Shown: positions 33,877 to 42,901 of the stretch, piece by piece
Layout of the letters: each line of letters opens with the position of its first letter
Position numbering within the stretch: the stretch's first letter is position 1
NCBI GenBank assembly: GCA_944384745.1
Contig: CALWUO010000013.1
Span: 1 to 45,886, forward strand
Reading direction: 5' to 3'
DNA length: 45,886 nt
Source: an uncultured Butyricicoccus sp.
Lineage (GTDB): Bacteria > Bacillota > Clostridia > Oscillospirales > Butyricicoccaceae
The notes under the pieces: model-generated
What the model was told of the DNA's origin: nothing
Seen by the model: the letters and a program-made list of their open reading frames with translations, nothing else
The model's database searches: none
Translations under genes and position numbers: made by a program

Positions 33877-33920
33877 AAAAACTAAACTGACTCCACTGGA
33901 AATGCGAAGTCAGTCTAGTT
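33877..33920 (-). terminator. terminator of the raffinose/sucrose operon
   Basis: On the minus strand, a 13-bp stem with one G-U pair (AACTAGACTGACT with AGTCAGTTTAGTT, plus-strand 33908-33920 and 33880-33892) is followed by TTTTTATT. Confidence 0.8.
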
Positions 33921-33948
33921 GTTTAGATAGGTATGTGTATTAAGAGGG

Positions 33949-35589
33949 TTAATTTATACTATAACTTAAATCAGCTAAATCACAATCAAGCTGAATAGAG
34001 TTATCATCTTTAGTCCATTTGATGGTAAATTTATTATTTTCACCTGTGAATTCAACTTTAGAATCAAAATCAAATGCAGGGTGAGAATAACGAAGTTTTA
34101 ACAGTTCAAGCTGTTTTAAAACTACTGGATTTTTTAGACCGTCTTCAATCTGCTGTTTTGTTAGATTGGTTCGGTTAATCTCCTTGTGACCGTCCTTACC
34201 AGCACGCTTTACAGCCTCATAGTCATTCTTGCCACAGAATAAATCTAAATACCAAACCTGAGGTTTAGCAGGCATAAACAGTTGAATTGCACGAGCAAGT
34301 AACATTTTTTTGTCATCTTCACCTAATGCACTGTAATAAGTTGCATTTACCTGATAGTAAACGTTTTTAGCACCGTGTAAATCCTTAACATGGCCGCCAC
34401 GGGATACAACGGTATCAATTAAACCTTGAATTTTCTCGTCTGGAATTAAGCCTTTAAGGTCTAAAAGTGGTATACCATCATGACAACCAAGCATATTTAC
34501 AACTTTTAGCTTTTTATTGATTATATCTTCTGCCCACTGCTTTAAATGTTCGCAGTTTTTGCTTTCAAATGCATCAATAAGTAAACCTGGTAAGAAGAAA
34601 TCATAAGTCATATAGCCCTCATTGGCTACTTTTTCATGGATTTTTTCGCCATAGCTTGCATGAATTTCTGGTAAAAGCTCAAGGTTATACTTTTTAGCTA
34701 GAGAATTTACTTTTTCTAATACGTCCCATGTCGAGTCGTTTAAGAAATTCTTTTCACCTACACCCTTTGGTGCATATGCGAAAGCGTCCAAACGTACAAT
34801 GCTTGCACCATAATCAGATAGTTGTTTTAAAGTGTTGTCATAAAATTCCCAAACCAAGTCAGATTTAATGTTTAAATCCATCTGACCAAGATATTCTCTT
34901 TGACCTTCTAGCCATTCACAAACAACAGTTTTATACTTATCGAACTGTTTAAAATCAATTTCTGACGGTTTAATATCATTATCTAAGCCATTTATCACTA
35001 TTTCATGCAGTTTTAGTGCTGTACCATACTGAATATTAGCAATTTTCATTAGTTCTTGCACGGTTGGCTTTTTATAAGAAACTTTCTGGTAAAATGTGTT
35101 CCAATATGGAACATCTTTTCCGTCTGGCATACGAACCATTAAAATTGGAAGTCCTGCTTTTCTAAAGAACATCTTTTTCAAATGCTCATCATATGGCTTG
35201 ATATAGCCTTCTTCGGTCATTTCGCCATTATCTTTCCAAAATTCGTTCCAGTTAATGAAGAAATCTTTATATTTTGAATTTTCACCGTTTTTAATTAAAT
35301 CTTGGAATTGTGGGCTTAAAACAGATGCATGATTTAAAATAAAATCAAGTTTTAAGTCGATGCCTAAGTTTTGCAGTTTTTCTAAATCTTCAGCTTTTGC
35401 AAATTCATCGCTTAGATTGTAGTCAACAACTGAAAAACCTCTGTCTAAATCGGTGTTGAATACGCTAGGCAGAATATAGAATGAGCCGAAAACATCCTTG
35501 AGTTCTGGTTTACTTAAAAATTCTACAATATCTCCAAGATTTTCGCCAATGCTATCTGGATAAGCGTTTAACATAGGATTGTTTTTCAT
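33949..35589 (-). CDS. gtfA: GH13_18 sucrose / sucrose-6-phosphate phosphorylase
   Basis: A 546-residue alpha-amylase family protein, about 50 residues longer than common sucrose phosphorylases. The nucleophile is D268 (IVRLDAFAYAPKG), the acid/base E308 (LLPEIHASYG) and the transition-state Asp is D371 (GCHDGIPLLD). The enzyme splits sucrose, or sucrose 6F-phosphate, with phosphate to glucose-1-phosphate and fructose or its 6-phosphate. The segments FRKAGLPILMVRMP, RGGHVKDLHGAKN and the insertion near 175-235 look like the sucrose-6F-phosphate phosphorylase type reported from Thermoanaerobacterium and Ruminococcus gnavus, and a kinase gene lies just upstream, which favours that substrate. 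Inference from memory of those families; plain sucrose phosphorylase remains possible. Last gene of the operon. Confidence 0.85.
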   Translation of the reverse strand: MKNNPMLNAYPDSIGENLGDIVEFLSKPELKDVFGSFYILPSVFNTDLDRGFSVVDYNLSDEFAKAEDLEKLQNLGIDLKLDFILNHASVLSPQFQDLIKNGENSKYKDFFINWNEFWKDNGEMTEEGYIKPYDEHLKKMFFRKAGLPILMVRMPDGKDVPYWNTFYQKVSYKKPTVQELMKIANIQYGTALKLHEIVINGLDNDIKPSEIDFKQFDKYKTVVCEWLEGQREYLGQMDLNIKSDLVWEFYDNTLKQLSDYGASIVRLDAFAYAPKGVGEKNFLNDSTWDVLEKVNSLAKKYNLELLPEIHASYGEKIHEKVANEGYMTYDFFLPGLLIDAFESKNCEHLKQWAEDIINKKLKVVNMLGCHDGIPLLDLKGLIPDEKIQGLIDTVVSRGGHVKDLHGAKNVYYQVNATYYSALGEDDKKMLLARAIQLFMPAKPQVWYLDLFCGKNDYEAVKRAGKDGHKEINRTNLTKQQIEDGLKNPVVLKQLELLKLRYSHPAFDFDSKVEFTGENNKFTIKWTKDDNSIQLDCDLADLSYSIN

Positions 35590-35592
35590 AAA

Positions 35593-36540
35593 TTAAATGC
35601 CTCCTTCTGCCATCTGCTTGCGATACTGTGCATAAGTTAGAAGTTCACCACTTTTAGAAACAATAATTTGAGCCTTGTGTGCCTGTGCTTCAAGTTGACG
35701 CTGTTCAATTTCAAGCACCATTGTAACAAATGGGCTATCAACTGCACCATCTCTATTACGGCTTCTTCTATGCTCAAGTGTTTCCTGTGGGGTGCTGTTT
35801 AGCAGAATTGGAATGTCTACACCAGTGTATTTATCGCTGTTGCCATGTGTCCATTCAATAATTAACACGTTTTTGTCTGAAAAATCTACTAAATCATACC
35901 ATAAATCAAGTTCTGTTCTACCCATACGCTTGAGATAAAGCTCATTTGCACCAGTCTTAAACTGCTTGATAATTGCAGAAAGTTCAGCAAAATTCTGTTC
36001 ATTTTCCGTGCCAAGATAGCCAGATAATGCTTTTTTACCCTCGTTTTGATATGTTTCAAGCCAAGGATATTCAGTGCAAAGTTTAGGGTCGCTGTCGGTG
36101 TCATTTGCCTGTAAATCACGCAAAATAGCATTGGTATTTTCATTATAAAGACCGCTTGCAACAAGTCCACGAACTGCACCATGACGGAAAACACGCACTC
36201 TTTCAGCGTCATTCTGTGATGGTATTCTGTGAGGGTAGTTGTCACCGCTTAAAATATAACTGCCAATACCAGAAGCTTGTAAAGCTGTGCCTAAAAGGCT
36301 TGCTGTCTCGCTTTTACCTACACCGCTACCGCCACAAACACAGATAACTGCTCGATTATATGGGTTATTTGTGATATATTTCTTTAGCTTTTCCACTAAA
36401 ACAGGAAAAATCAGTTTTGCTTTTTGTTTATGTCCCTCGTTAATCTCGATTTTATCTCCTGGCATATCTCCATGCATAATATCTTTTGGAATTTCAGGAA
36501 AATCATTCAAATTTGAAAGAATGTCAATTACATTTTTCAT
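35593..36540 (-). CDS. P-loop kinase, probable sucrose kinase (AgaSK C-terminal half homologue)
   Basis: A 315-residue protein with Walker A GGSGVGKS (70-77) in CVCGGSGVGKSETASLLG, followed by ILSGDNYPHRIP and FRHGAVRGLV segments typical of uridine-kinase/APS-kinase-like folds. Such proteins are often labelled adenylylsulfate kinase, but the place directly after a GH36 alpha-galactosidase matches the kinase half of the fused AgaSK enzyme of Ruminococcus gnavus, which phosphorylates the sucrose released from raffinose. Here it is a separate gene: the alpha-galactosidase stop lies 4 bases before its ATG, which has its own AAGGTG site. The phosphorylated position of sucrose cannot be read from sequence. 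Confidence 0.75.
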   Translation of the reverse strand: MKNVIDILSNLNDFPEIPKDIMHGDMPGDKIEINEGHKQKAKLIFPVLVEKLKKYITNNPYNRAVICVCGGSGVGKSETASLLGTALQASGIGSYILSGDNYPHRIPSQNDAERVRVFRHGAVRGLVASGLYNENTNAILRDLQANDTDSDPKLCTEYPWLETYQNEGKKALSGYLGTENEQNFAELSAIIKQFKTGANELYLKRMGRTELDLWYDLVDFSDKNVLIIEWTHGNSDKYTGVDIPILLNSTPQETLEHRRSRNRDGAVDSPFVTMVLEIEQRQLEAQAHKAQIIVSKSGELLTYAQYRKQMAEGGI

Positions 36541-36544
36541 ATTC

Positions 36545-38737
36545 TCATTTCACCTTTTTGCAAACTAAATATAATTGATAAGCCTTATATTCACCATTTA
36601 TCAATTTAACAGGAAGTCCTGCATTCATAAGTGTACTGCCATAATATAAATTGCCATCTATTTCATATTCATAATTAGCATTTAGACCACGAAGTTTAAT
36701 ATACTGAACAGGTGCGTTGCAATGTGTATCATACTTAACTATTTGTACAAGAGTTTCGGATTTATCATCTGATACAAACTGCCAAGCCACTTTTTCATGG
36801 TCTTTTTCACAATTTGTTAAGCGATAATACTTTCCATCGTGCAATAAATGCCAATATTTTTTATAATTTTCTATTTGGCATTTAACCTGTTCTTTTTCCT
36901 CATCAGAAATTAAATTTAAATCAAGTTCATAACCAAAACTGCCAGCCATAGCAACAATACCACGAGTATTGAAATCTACAATACGACCTGTTTGATGATT
37001 AGGAACAGTAGAAACATGGCTGCCTACAGTGCTGATAGGATAGCCAAAAGATGTACCATATTGTATGTGCAGTCTTGAAACAGCATCAGTATTATCACTG
37101 CACCAAATTTGTGGAGAGTAGTACATCATACCAGCGTCAAAACGACCGCCTCCACCACTACAACCTTCCAATAATATATTAGGATAGCGAGATAGTAAAC
37201 GCTCCATAAAATCATAGACACCAAGCATATATTTATATAAAATTTTACCTTCGCTTGGATTGCCCTTTACAGCACTGTAAACATCATTTATACTGCGGTT
37301 CATATCCATTTTTATATAGGATATTTTTGCATTGTCTATTACCTTGAAAATGCTGTCACAAATATAATCAACAACTTCTTTACGAGAGAAATCTAAAACA
37401 AGCTGGTTTCTACTTCTAATAGGCTTTTTATTTGGAATGACAAATGCCCAATCTGGATGATTTCTATATAAATCACTGTTTTCATTTACCATTTCTGGTT
37501 CAATCCAAAGACCAAATTTCATGCCAAGTGAGCAAATTTTTTCAGAAACTTCCCTTAAACTACCCTGTAATTTCTTTTCATTTACCCACCAGTCGCCTAG
37601 ACCTTGGTTATCATCATCACGAGAACCAAACCAACCATCATCTAAAACCATCATTTCAACGCCAAGTTCTGACGCCTGTTTAGCTATATTGTAAAGTTTT
37701 TCACCATCAAAATTAAAATATGTAGCTTCCCAGTTATTGATTAAAATAGGACGACGTTTTAGTTTATATTCACCACGACAAATATTATGTCTAATTATAT
37801 GATGATATTTATGAGAAAGGGTTTCAAAGCCATTATTACTGAAAGACATAATAACTTCAGGTGCTAAAAAGCTTTCATTAGGTTGTAAATCATAATTGAA
37901 ACGCTCTGATAATACGCCCATAGACAGACGGGTTTGACCATATTGGTCTTTTTCGGCTGTACATTCAAAGTTACCGCTATAAACAAATGACATACCGTAA
38001 CAGTTGCCAAAATGCTCGGTTGTATCATGCTCAGACAAAATAACAAATGGGTTATGCTGATGACTTGAAGTACCACGTCTACTGCAAATCGAGAATGCAC
38101 CATGTTCAATGTGTGTACGCTCCATAGTGCGTTCACCTGCATGACGTCCATGGAAATGAATTAAATCAAAATCACCAGTTAGAAAATCAAGGTTTGCAGA
38201 CAATGCTTTTGCAAGAGTTATTGTTTTATCACTGTTATTTGTGATTTTTGCAGCACGAGTGATAATATCTTCATCTTCAAAAACACCATAATAAAGTTGT
38301 ACTTTTAAATCTAAACGAGAGTCAATCAGATTTATTATAAGTGTCATAACCTTATTATTATCAGAATAGACGGCAGGTAAACCATTCAGGGAGTATTTAC
38401 CCTGAATGATTTCATATGACTCAACTTTTAAATCACAGCCGCTTGTATTATTGCTATCTATAACATCAAAAGATGTGTTACGATAATCACCTGAGCCATG
38501 GAAAGGATATTCTTGTGACAAAACGTCAAGTGAATATGTGCGGTCATCTTCAGCATCATAAGGATTACCTGAAAATCCTCTGTCCTGATACATAACAAGA
38601 TAGCTTGTGTCATTGTTAATTTTCTCACCATAATAGTTATGTAGTAAGAAACCAAACTTATCTATTTTCATTTGATAAGTTGTATTTTTAGTATTGAGAG
38701 AAAAAACCTTGTTTTTCTGATCCCATAAAATTGCCAT
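36545..38737 (-). CDS. aga: GH36 alpha-galactosidase
   Basis: A 730-residue protein of normal GH36 length with no signal peptide, so intracellular. N-terminal beta-sandwich, then the barrel: NNWEATYFNF, LDDGWFGSRDDD (365-376), nucleophile D478 in YIKMDMNR, and acid/base Asp in CSDNTDAVSR (546-555), with CSGGGGRFD (526-534). It removes alpha-1,6-galactose from raffinose, stachyose and melibiose imported by the transporter encoded upstream. Single-domain; in R. gnavus AgaSK this enzyme is fused to the kinase encoded here by the next gene. Confidence 0.95.
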   Translation of the reverse strand: MAILWDQKNKVFSLNTKNTTYQMKIDKFGFLLHNYYGEKINNDTSYLVMYQDRGFSGNPYDAEDDRTYSLDVLSQEYPFHGSGDYRNTSFDVIDSNNTSGCDLKVESYEIIQGKYSLNGLPAVYSDNNKVMTLIINLIDSRLDLKVQLYYGVFEDEDIITRAAKITNNSDKTITLAKALSANLDFLTGDFDLIHFHGRHAGERTMERTHIEHGAFSICSRRGTSSHQHNPFVILSEHDTTEHFGNCYGMSFVYSGNFECTAEKDQYGQTRLSMGVLSERFNYDLQPNESFLAPEVIMSFSNNGFETLSHKYHHIIRHNICRGEYKLKRRPILINNWEATYFNFDGEKLYNIAKQASELGVEMMVLDDGWFGSRDDDNQGLGDWWVNEKKLQGSLREVSEKICSLGMKFGLWIEPEMVNENSDLYRNHPDWAFVIPNKKPIRSRNQLVLDFSRKEVVDYICDSIFKVIDNAKISYIKMDMNRSINDVYSAVKGNPSEGKILYKYMLGVYDFMERLLSRYPNILLEGCSGGGGRFDAGMMYYSPQIWCSDNTDAVSRLHIQYGTSFGYPISTVGSHVSTVPNHQTGRIVDFNTRGIVAMAGSFGYELDLNLISDEEKEQVKCQIENYKKYWHLLHDGKYYRLTNCEKDHEKVAWQFVSDDKSETLVQIVKYDTHCNAPVQYIKLRGLNANYEYEIDGNLYYGSTLMNAGLPVKLINGEYKAYQLYLVCKKVK

Positions 38738-38755
38738 AAAATTTCCTCGCTTTTG

Positions 38756-39580
38756 TTATTTGCCACCTGTCATAGCAACGCCTTCAATAAAGTGACGCTG
38801 GAATAGAATATAAAGAACTAGCATAGGAGCCATTGCTAAAATACTACCTGCCATAAGTACAGGGAAGTTAGTTACAAACTGACCATTTAGAGTTGATAAG
38901 CCAGAAGAAAGTGTCATCATATTAACATCAGTATTTACAATAAGAGGCCACATCAAGTCGCCATAAGCAAATACAGCTGTAAAGATTGAAATAGCTACAA
39001 TACCAGGAACGGTTAAAGGTAACATAACTTTAGTAAAGGTTTGCCATCTTGTACAACCGTCAAGCTGTGCAGCTTCAGCTATTTCATCTGGAATACCCAT
39101 ATAAATTTGTCTTAAGAAGAAAGTACCAAAGGCACTAACCAGACCAGGGAATACCAAGCCGAAAATACTTTCTGTAAGCTCGAATTTGGCAAGCATTTGA
39201 TACTGTGGAATTAAGAAAATTTGAGATGGAAGCATCATCTGGATAAGAATTAGACTAAATAACGCTTTTTTGAAAGGAAATTCAATTTTTGCGAAAGCAT
39301 AGCCTGCCATAGAGCTAAATACAACAGCACAAACAATACGGAAAAAAATCATAAGTGCAGTATTCCAATATAATTTTGGGAAAGGTAAGCTTTCCATAGC
39401 TTGTTTAAATGCATCGAAATTCCAGTGACTAGGTAAGATTACAGGAGGAATTTGCATAGCCTCTGAATTTGTTTTAAATGCGGTTAAAACCATCCAAACG
39501 AATGGGAACAGCATTGTGATAGCACCGATACTAAGTGCAATATAAACTAATATATTTACTTTGTTTATAGGTTTTCTCAT
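38756..39580 (-). CDS. msmG: sugar ABC transporter permease, MsmG type
   Basis: A 274-residue permease with six membrane helices and the EAA loop (EIAEAAQLDGCTRWQTFTKVMLPLTVPG), belonging to the MalG/MsmG group of CUT1 transporters. Starts MRKPINKVNILVYIALSIGAITMLFPFVWM, typical of the family. It pairs with the upstream permease and the binding protein for uptake of raffinose-family sugars. No ATPase gene is present in the operon. Confidence 0.92.
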   Translation of the reverse strand: MRKPINKVNILVYIALSIGAITMLFPFVWMVLTAFKTNSEAMQIPPVILPSHWNFDAFKQAMESLPFPKLYWNTALMIFFRIVCAVVFSSMAGYAFAKIEFPFKKALFSLILIQMMLPSQIFLIPQYQMLAKFELTESIFGLVFPGLVSAFGTFFLRQIYMGIPDEIAEAAQLDGCTRWQTFTKVMLPLTVPGIVAISIFTAVFAYGDLMWPLIVNTDVNMMTLSSGLSTLNGQFVTNFPVLMAGSILAMAPMLVLYILFQRHFIEGVAMTGGK

Positions 39581-39594
39581 GCTGTCGAGCCTCC

Positions 39595-40476
39595 TTATAC
39601 TTCGTAGTTAACCCATTTTTTCTGACCAATAAATTGTATTACAGTTACAATACCGATAAGAAGCACAGTCCAGATAGCTATTGCAGAGCCAAGACCTTTA
39701 TTACCAGCAATAAAGCTTTCACGATAGAATAAATACATCAAGCTTTGTGCATCAGTAAGAGCTGGATTTGCTTGGTCAACCATCATATAGATTAAATCAT
39801 AGACTTTAAGTGATGCCATAAGTCGCATAATTAGCACTACAAATAGAGTAGGGGATACCATTGGAACAGTAATAGTAAAGAATTGTTTTACTTTGCTTGC
39901 ACCATCAAGGCTTGCTGCTTCATAATAGGATTTTGAAATATTTTGAATACCAGATAGAAGTAAAATTGCATCATAACCAAGAGAACTCCAAATGGATACA
40001 ATAGCACATGTTATAAGTACAATTTTAGGGTCAGTAATCCATTTAATATGTGTACCAAGAACAGAGTTGATAATACCAAACTCGGCATTAAAAAGCCATT
40101 TCCAAACCATGGCAACCGCAGCAGGTGCAACTACCATTGGCAAGAAGTAAATTGTTCTGAAAATACTTCTACCTTTGATTTTAGTATTTAACAGTACAGC
40201 AAGTATAAGTGCAAGGAAAATACCTACTGGAACAGTTAAAATACAGAACCAAATAGAATTCCATGTTGCCTTCCAAAACTCTTGACTTGAGAACATTTCA
40301 ACGTAATTTTGTATTCCAGAAAACTCATAAGCACCAAAAGCTTTAGTGGAAGAAAGGCTCATAATTATGGTTTCTATAAATGGATAAATATTTAAAACAA
40401 TAAGTCCTAGTATGGTTGGAAATATCATAAGATATCCCCAAAACATATCGCTTTTACTTTTCTTGCCTATCTTCAC
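39595..40476 (-). CDS. msmF: sugar ABC transporter permease, MsmF type
   Basis: A 293-residue permease with GTG start behind AAGGGGG. Six membrane helices; the EAA loop reads SYYEAASLDGASKVKQFFTITVPMVSPT. It is the MalF/MsmF-type partner of the next permease. Located 22 bases after the binding-protein gene. Confidence 0.92.
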   Translation of the reverse strand: MKIGKKSKSDMFWGYLMIFPTILGLIVLNIYPFIETIIMSLSSTKAFGAYEFSGIQNYVEMFSSQEFWKATWNSIWFCILTVPVGIFLALILAVLLNTKIKGRSIFRTIYFLPMVVAPAAVAMVWKWLFNAEFGIINSVLGTHIKWITDPKIVLITCAIVSIWSSLGYDAILLLSGIQNISKSYYEAASLDGASKVKQFFTITVPMVSPTLFVVLIMRLMASLKVYDLIYMMVDQANPALTDAQSLMYLFYRESFIAGNKGLGSAIAIWTVLLIGIVTVIQFIGQKKWVNYEV

Positions 40477-40498
40477 AGGAAAACCCCCTTTTTAATAA

Positions 40499-41770
40499 TT
40501 AACCAGCACTTGCTTCATCAATAATCTTCTGCATATTTGCAAGTCCATCATCAATGCTTACTTGCTTAGAATAAATCTTAAGTAGTTCATCGCTTACTTT
40601 AGTTTTCCATTCAGGACGAGAAGCATTGTTTACACTTTGAACACCATAGTCAAACATTTCAAGAACTGGACTAACGTCAATATCATAATTTGCAAAAGCA
40701 CTAACCCAAGTATCTTCTAAACCTTCATAAGCTGGGATAGCAGCACCGCTTTCACCTTGAATACGCTGACCTTCTTCAGAGCCGAAGAATTTAAGAACAT
40801 CTTTTACAACTTCTGCATTTGGATTGTTTGCACCTGTTGCATAGCAAAGACCATTAGAAATAGTAGCACGACCATCACCAGAAACTGGATTAGGTGCCTT
40901 TGGAAGAACAGCAATTTGAAGTTTACCGTTTAAATCAGGATTGTTTTGTAATGTTGGTAGTAAGTTCCAGTTGCCTTCAAAGTACATAGCACCTTGACCA
41001 GATAGGAATGCAGTACCAGGAGCCTGTTCACCGAAATAGTCTTGGTTTGGACACCATTCATAATCTTGTAAACCAATATAGAACTTCATAGCCTCTATTG
41101 TTGCTGGCTGGTCAAAACCTGCCTTAGTTTTATCATCATTTAGGATATAACCACCGTTTTGATAAACAAAGTTCCAATAACCTAGCTGGTCATCAGCATA
41201 AGCCATATAACCATATTTACCAGTTTTATCATAGATTTCTTGAGATGCAGTAACTAAATTATCCCAAGTCCAAGTATCATCTGGATATGCAACACCAGCT
41301 TGGTCAAAAAGCTCTTTGTTATATGCTAAACAAATTACGTCTTTATCCTTTGGAACGCCATAAAGTTTACCATCGCTACCTTGTGCATTTTTCAGAGAGA
41401 TGTCAGAGAAGTTATCAGTCTCTACAATATCACTAACATCTTCTAAAATTCCATTATCAGCATATTTATAAATTTCATTTGTGTGCATCCAGAAAATATC
41501 AGGTAGTTTGTTGCCTGTTGCAGCAGCTTCTAACTTTGTCCAGTATTCATTCCAGCCAGCAACCTGAACTTCAATATTTACATTTGGATTTTTCTCTGTA
41601 TATGCATCACACATTGCTTCCATACCAGCTTTTTGACCTACGTCCCAGATTTGGAAAGTAAGATTTACTTTTCCATCAGCGGAACTATCTGAGCCACCAC
41701 CGCAAGCAGATGTTGTAAGTACCATACCCAGAGCCAAAGCCCCAGCAAATAGACGTTTTAAATTTTTCAT
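40499..41770 (-). CDS. msmE: sugar-binding lipoprotein, MsmE type
   Basis: About 423 residues from ATG 41770, which has AAGGAGG eight bases upstream; an upstream in-frame ATG at 41809 would place extra sequence before the signal and is unlikely. The lipoprotein signal ends TTSACGGG with Cys23. The mature part is a CUT1 extracellular solute-binding protein (VNLTFQIWDVGQKAGMEAMCDAYTEKNPNV; AWN-type ligand residues; GAMYFEGNWNL). First gene of the operon, consistent with the highest demand for binding protein. Raffinose-family substrate is inferred from the alpha-galactosidase in the same operon. Confidence 0.9.
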   Translation of the reverse strand: MKNLKRLFAGALALGMVLTTSACGGGSDSSADGKVNLTFQIWDVGQKAGMEAMCDAYTEKNPNVNIEVQVAGWNEYWTKLEAAATGNKLPDIFWMHTNEIYKYADNGILEDVSDIVETDNFSDISLKNAQGSDGKLYGVPKDKDVICLAYNKELFDQAGVAYPDDTWTWDNLVTASQEIYDKTGKYGYMAYADDQLGYWNFVYQNGGYILNDDKTKAGFDQPATIEAMKFYIGLQDYEWCPNQDYFGEQAPGTAFLSGQGAMYFEGNWNLLPTLQNNPDLNGKLQIAVLPKAPNPVSGDGRATISNGLCYATGANNPNAEVVKDVLKFFGSEEGQRIQGESGAAIPAYEGLEDTWVSAFANYDIDVSPVLEMFDYGVQSVNNASRPEWKTKVSDELLKIYSKQVSIDDGLANMQKIIDEASAG

Positions 41771-41850
41771 TCTGATATCCTCCTTAATAATCAGAGTGAA
41801 TAAACCCACTCTATTGAATATTACTAATTTTCTTCTCCTCTTTTTGTATA

Positions 41851-41909
41851 TTGTGCACTATCTACAAAAAGTTAATCTGTAGCATGTGTGTATTATACTT
41901 TATGCACAA
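41851..41909. repeat. inverted TTGTGCA boxes flanking the msmE start region
   Basis: TTGTGCA at 41851-41857 and its inverse TGCACAA at 41903-41909 are 45 bases apart; the second lies in the spacer of the msmE promoter. Extended forms (TATTGTGCAC and, inverted, TGTTGTGCAT) share more bases. Candidate operator pair for the AraC-type regulator or another sugar regulator. Confidence 0.4.
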
Positions 41910-41920
41910 CATTTTGTGAA
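41892..41920 (-). promoter_or_regulatory. SigA-type promoter of the raffinose/sucrose operon
   Basis: On the minus strand, TTCACA (41915-41920), a 17-base spacer and an exact TATAAT (41892-41897). The predicted start near 41885 leaves a leader of about 115 bases before msmE. Confidence 0.65.
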
Positions 41921-41972
41921 TGCATTTATTCCACTTTTTATATCTCAATTTGATATTATATTGCTAATTATA

Positions 41973-42002
41973 TTGAAGTTAAGTTACATTATGGTATATA
42001 AT
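41973..42002 (+). promoter_or_regulatory. SigA-type promoter of the AraC-type regulator gene
   Basis: TTGAAG (41973-41978), an 18-base spacer and an exact TATAAT (41997-42002), about 25 bases ahead of the regulator ATG with GAGGTG between. Confidence 0.55.
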
Positions 42003-42033
42003 ATAATAAATAAGCTATAGAGGTGATAATTTT

Positions 42034-42858
42034 ATGCCAGATAACGGATTAAAGTTTCATGTTTTTTCAGATGAACGTTTTGTAGACCTTAATTTATATC
42101 AATTTGGATATGAAAAATGTGAGCCACTTCATTCATATGGTCCATATGCTCGTAATCATTATCTATTCCATTATGTAATTTCTGGAAAAGGCGTGTTGCG
42201 TTCAGATGAATTATATGAGGTAACAGCAGGGCATGGATTTTTAATAGAGCCAAATCAAATTACCACTTATTTTGCAGATGAAAATGACCCATGGGAATAT
42301 GCATGGATAGAATTTGATGGTTTGCGTGTAAGGGAGAGTTTGCAACTTGCAGGACTTAGTGCAAATCAGCCTATTTATACACCTATGAATGCAAAGGCAG
42401 GTGCATTATTATTAAATGAGATAATGTATATAGTAGACAATGGGGCAGAGCGTCCAATGCTTATAATAGGTCATGCGTTTATATTTTTAGACCAGCTTAT
42501 GCAATCATCAGCCACTAAAATGAAGCGAACTGGTAAAAGATTGCGTGATTTTTATATGAAAGAGGCACTTTCTTTTATAGAGCAAAATTATCAAAATGAT
42601 ATCTCAATAGAAGATATTGCATCTTTTTGTGGACTTAATAGAAACTACTTTGGAAAGATATTTAGAAATACAATGGGTAAAACACCACAGGAATTTTTAT
42701 TAAGTTATCGTATGGCAAAAGCTGCACAGCTTTTAAAAGAAACTACATTTTCAGTAAGTGCCATTAGTGCCATGGTTAGTTATCAAAACCCATTACATTT
42801 TTCTCGTGCATTTAAGAATATATATGGTTGCTCACCAAGAAATTACAGACAATTATAA
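42034..42858 (+). CDS. msmR: AraC family regulator of the raffinose/sucrose operon (MsmR/RafR type)
   Basis: A 274-residue protein. The N-terminal cupin-like sensing domain (about 1-140; HYLFHYVISGKGVLRSDE, HGFLIEPNQITTYFAD) is followed by two helix-turn-helix units (about 175-274): SIEDIASFCGLNRNYFGKIFRNTMGKTPQEFLLSYRM and SVSAISAMVSYQNPLHFSRAFKNIYGCSPRNYR. Transcribed divergently from msmE, which is the standard arrangement for MsmR/RafR activators. The TTGTGCA boxes in the gap are candidate sites. Confidence 0.9.
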   Translation: MPDNGLKFHVFSDERFVDLNLYQFGYEKCEPLHSYGPYARNHYLFHYVISGKGVLRSDELYEVTAGHGFLIEPNQITTYFADENDPWEYAWIEFDGLRVRESLQLAGLSANQPIYTPMNAKAGALLLNEIMYIVDNGAERPMLIIGHAFIFLDQLMQSSATKMKRTGKRLRDFYMKEALSFIEQNYQNDISIEDIASFCGLNRNYFGKIFRNTMGKTPQEFLLSYRMAKAAQLLKETTFSVSAISAMVSYQNPLHFSRAFKNIYGCSPRNYRQL

Positions 42859-42864
42859 AAAAAT

Positions 42865-42893
42865 AAAACCGCTGCTATATACAACGGTTTTAA
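42865..42893. terminator. bidirectional terminator between regulator and chemoreceptor genes
   Basis: Stem AAAACCG / CGGTTTT, extended inward by two further pairs across one mismatch, between two convergent genes; A- and T-runs on either side suit both strands. Confidence 0.7.
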
Positions 42894-42901
42894 AGTTTAA
42901 A

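Noticed and set aside
35593..36540. Adenylylsulfate kinase for sulfate assimilation
   Set aside because: Operon context is sugar uptake and alpha-galactosidase, no sulfate genes are near, and the protein is much longer than APS kinases.
36538..36547. A frameshift or stop mutation that broke a fused alpha-galactosidase/kinase gene
   Set aside because: The kinase has its own ATG and a ribosome binding sequence at a good distance, and both proteins appear complete; a functional two-gene arrangement is simpler.
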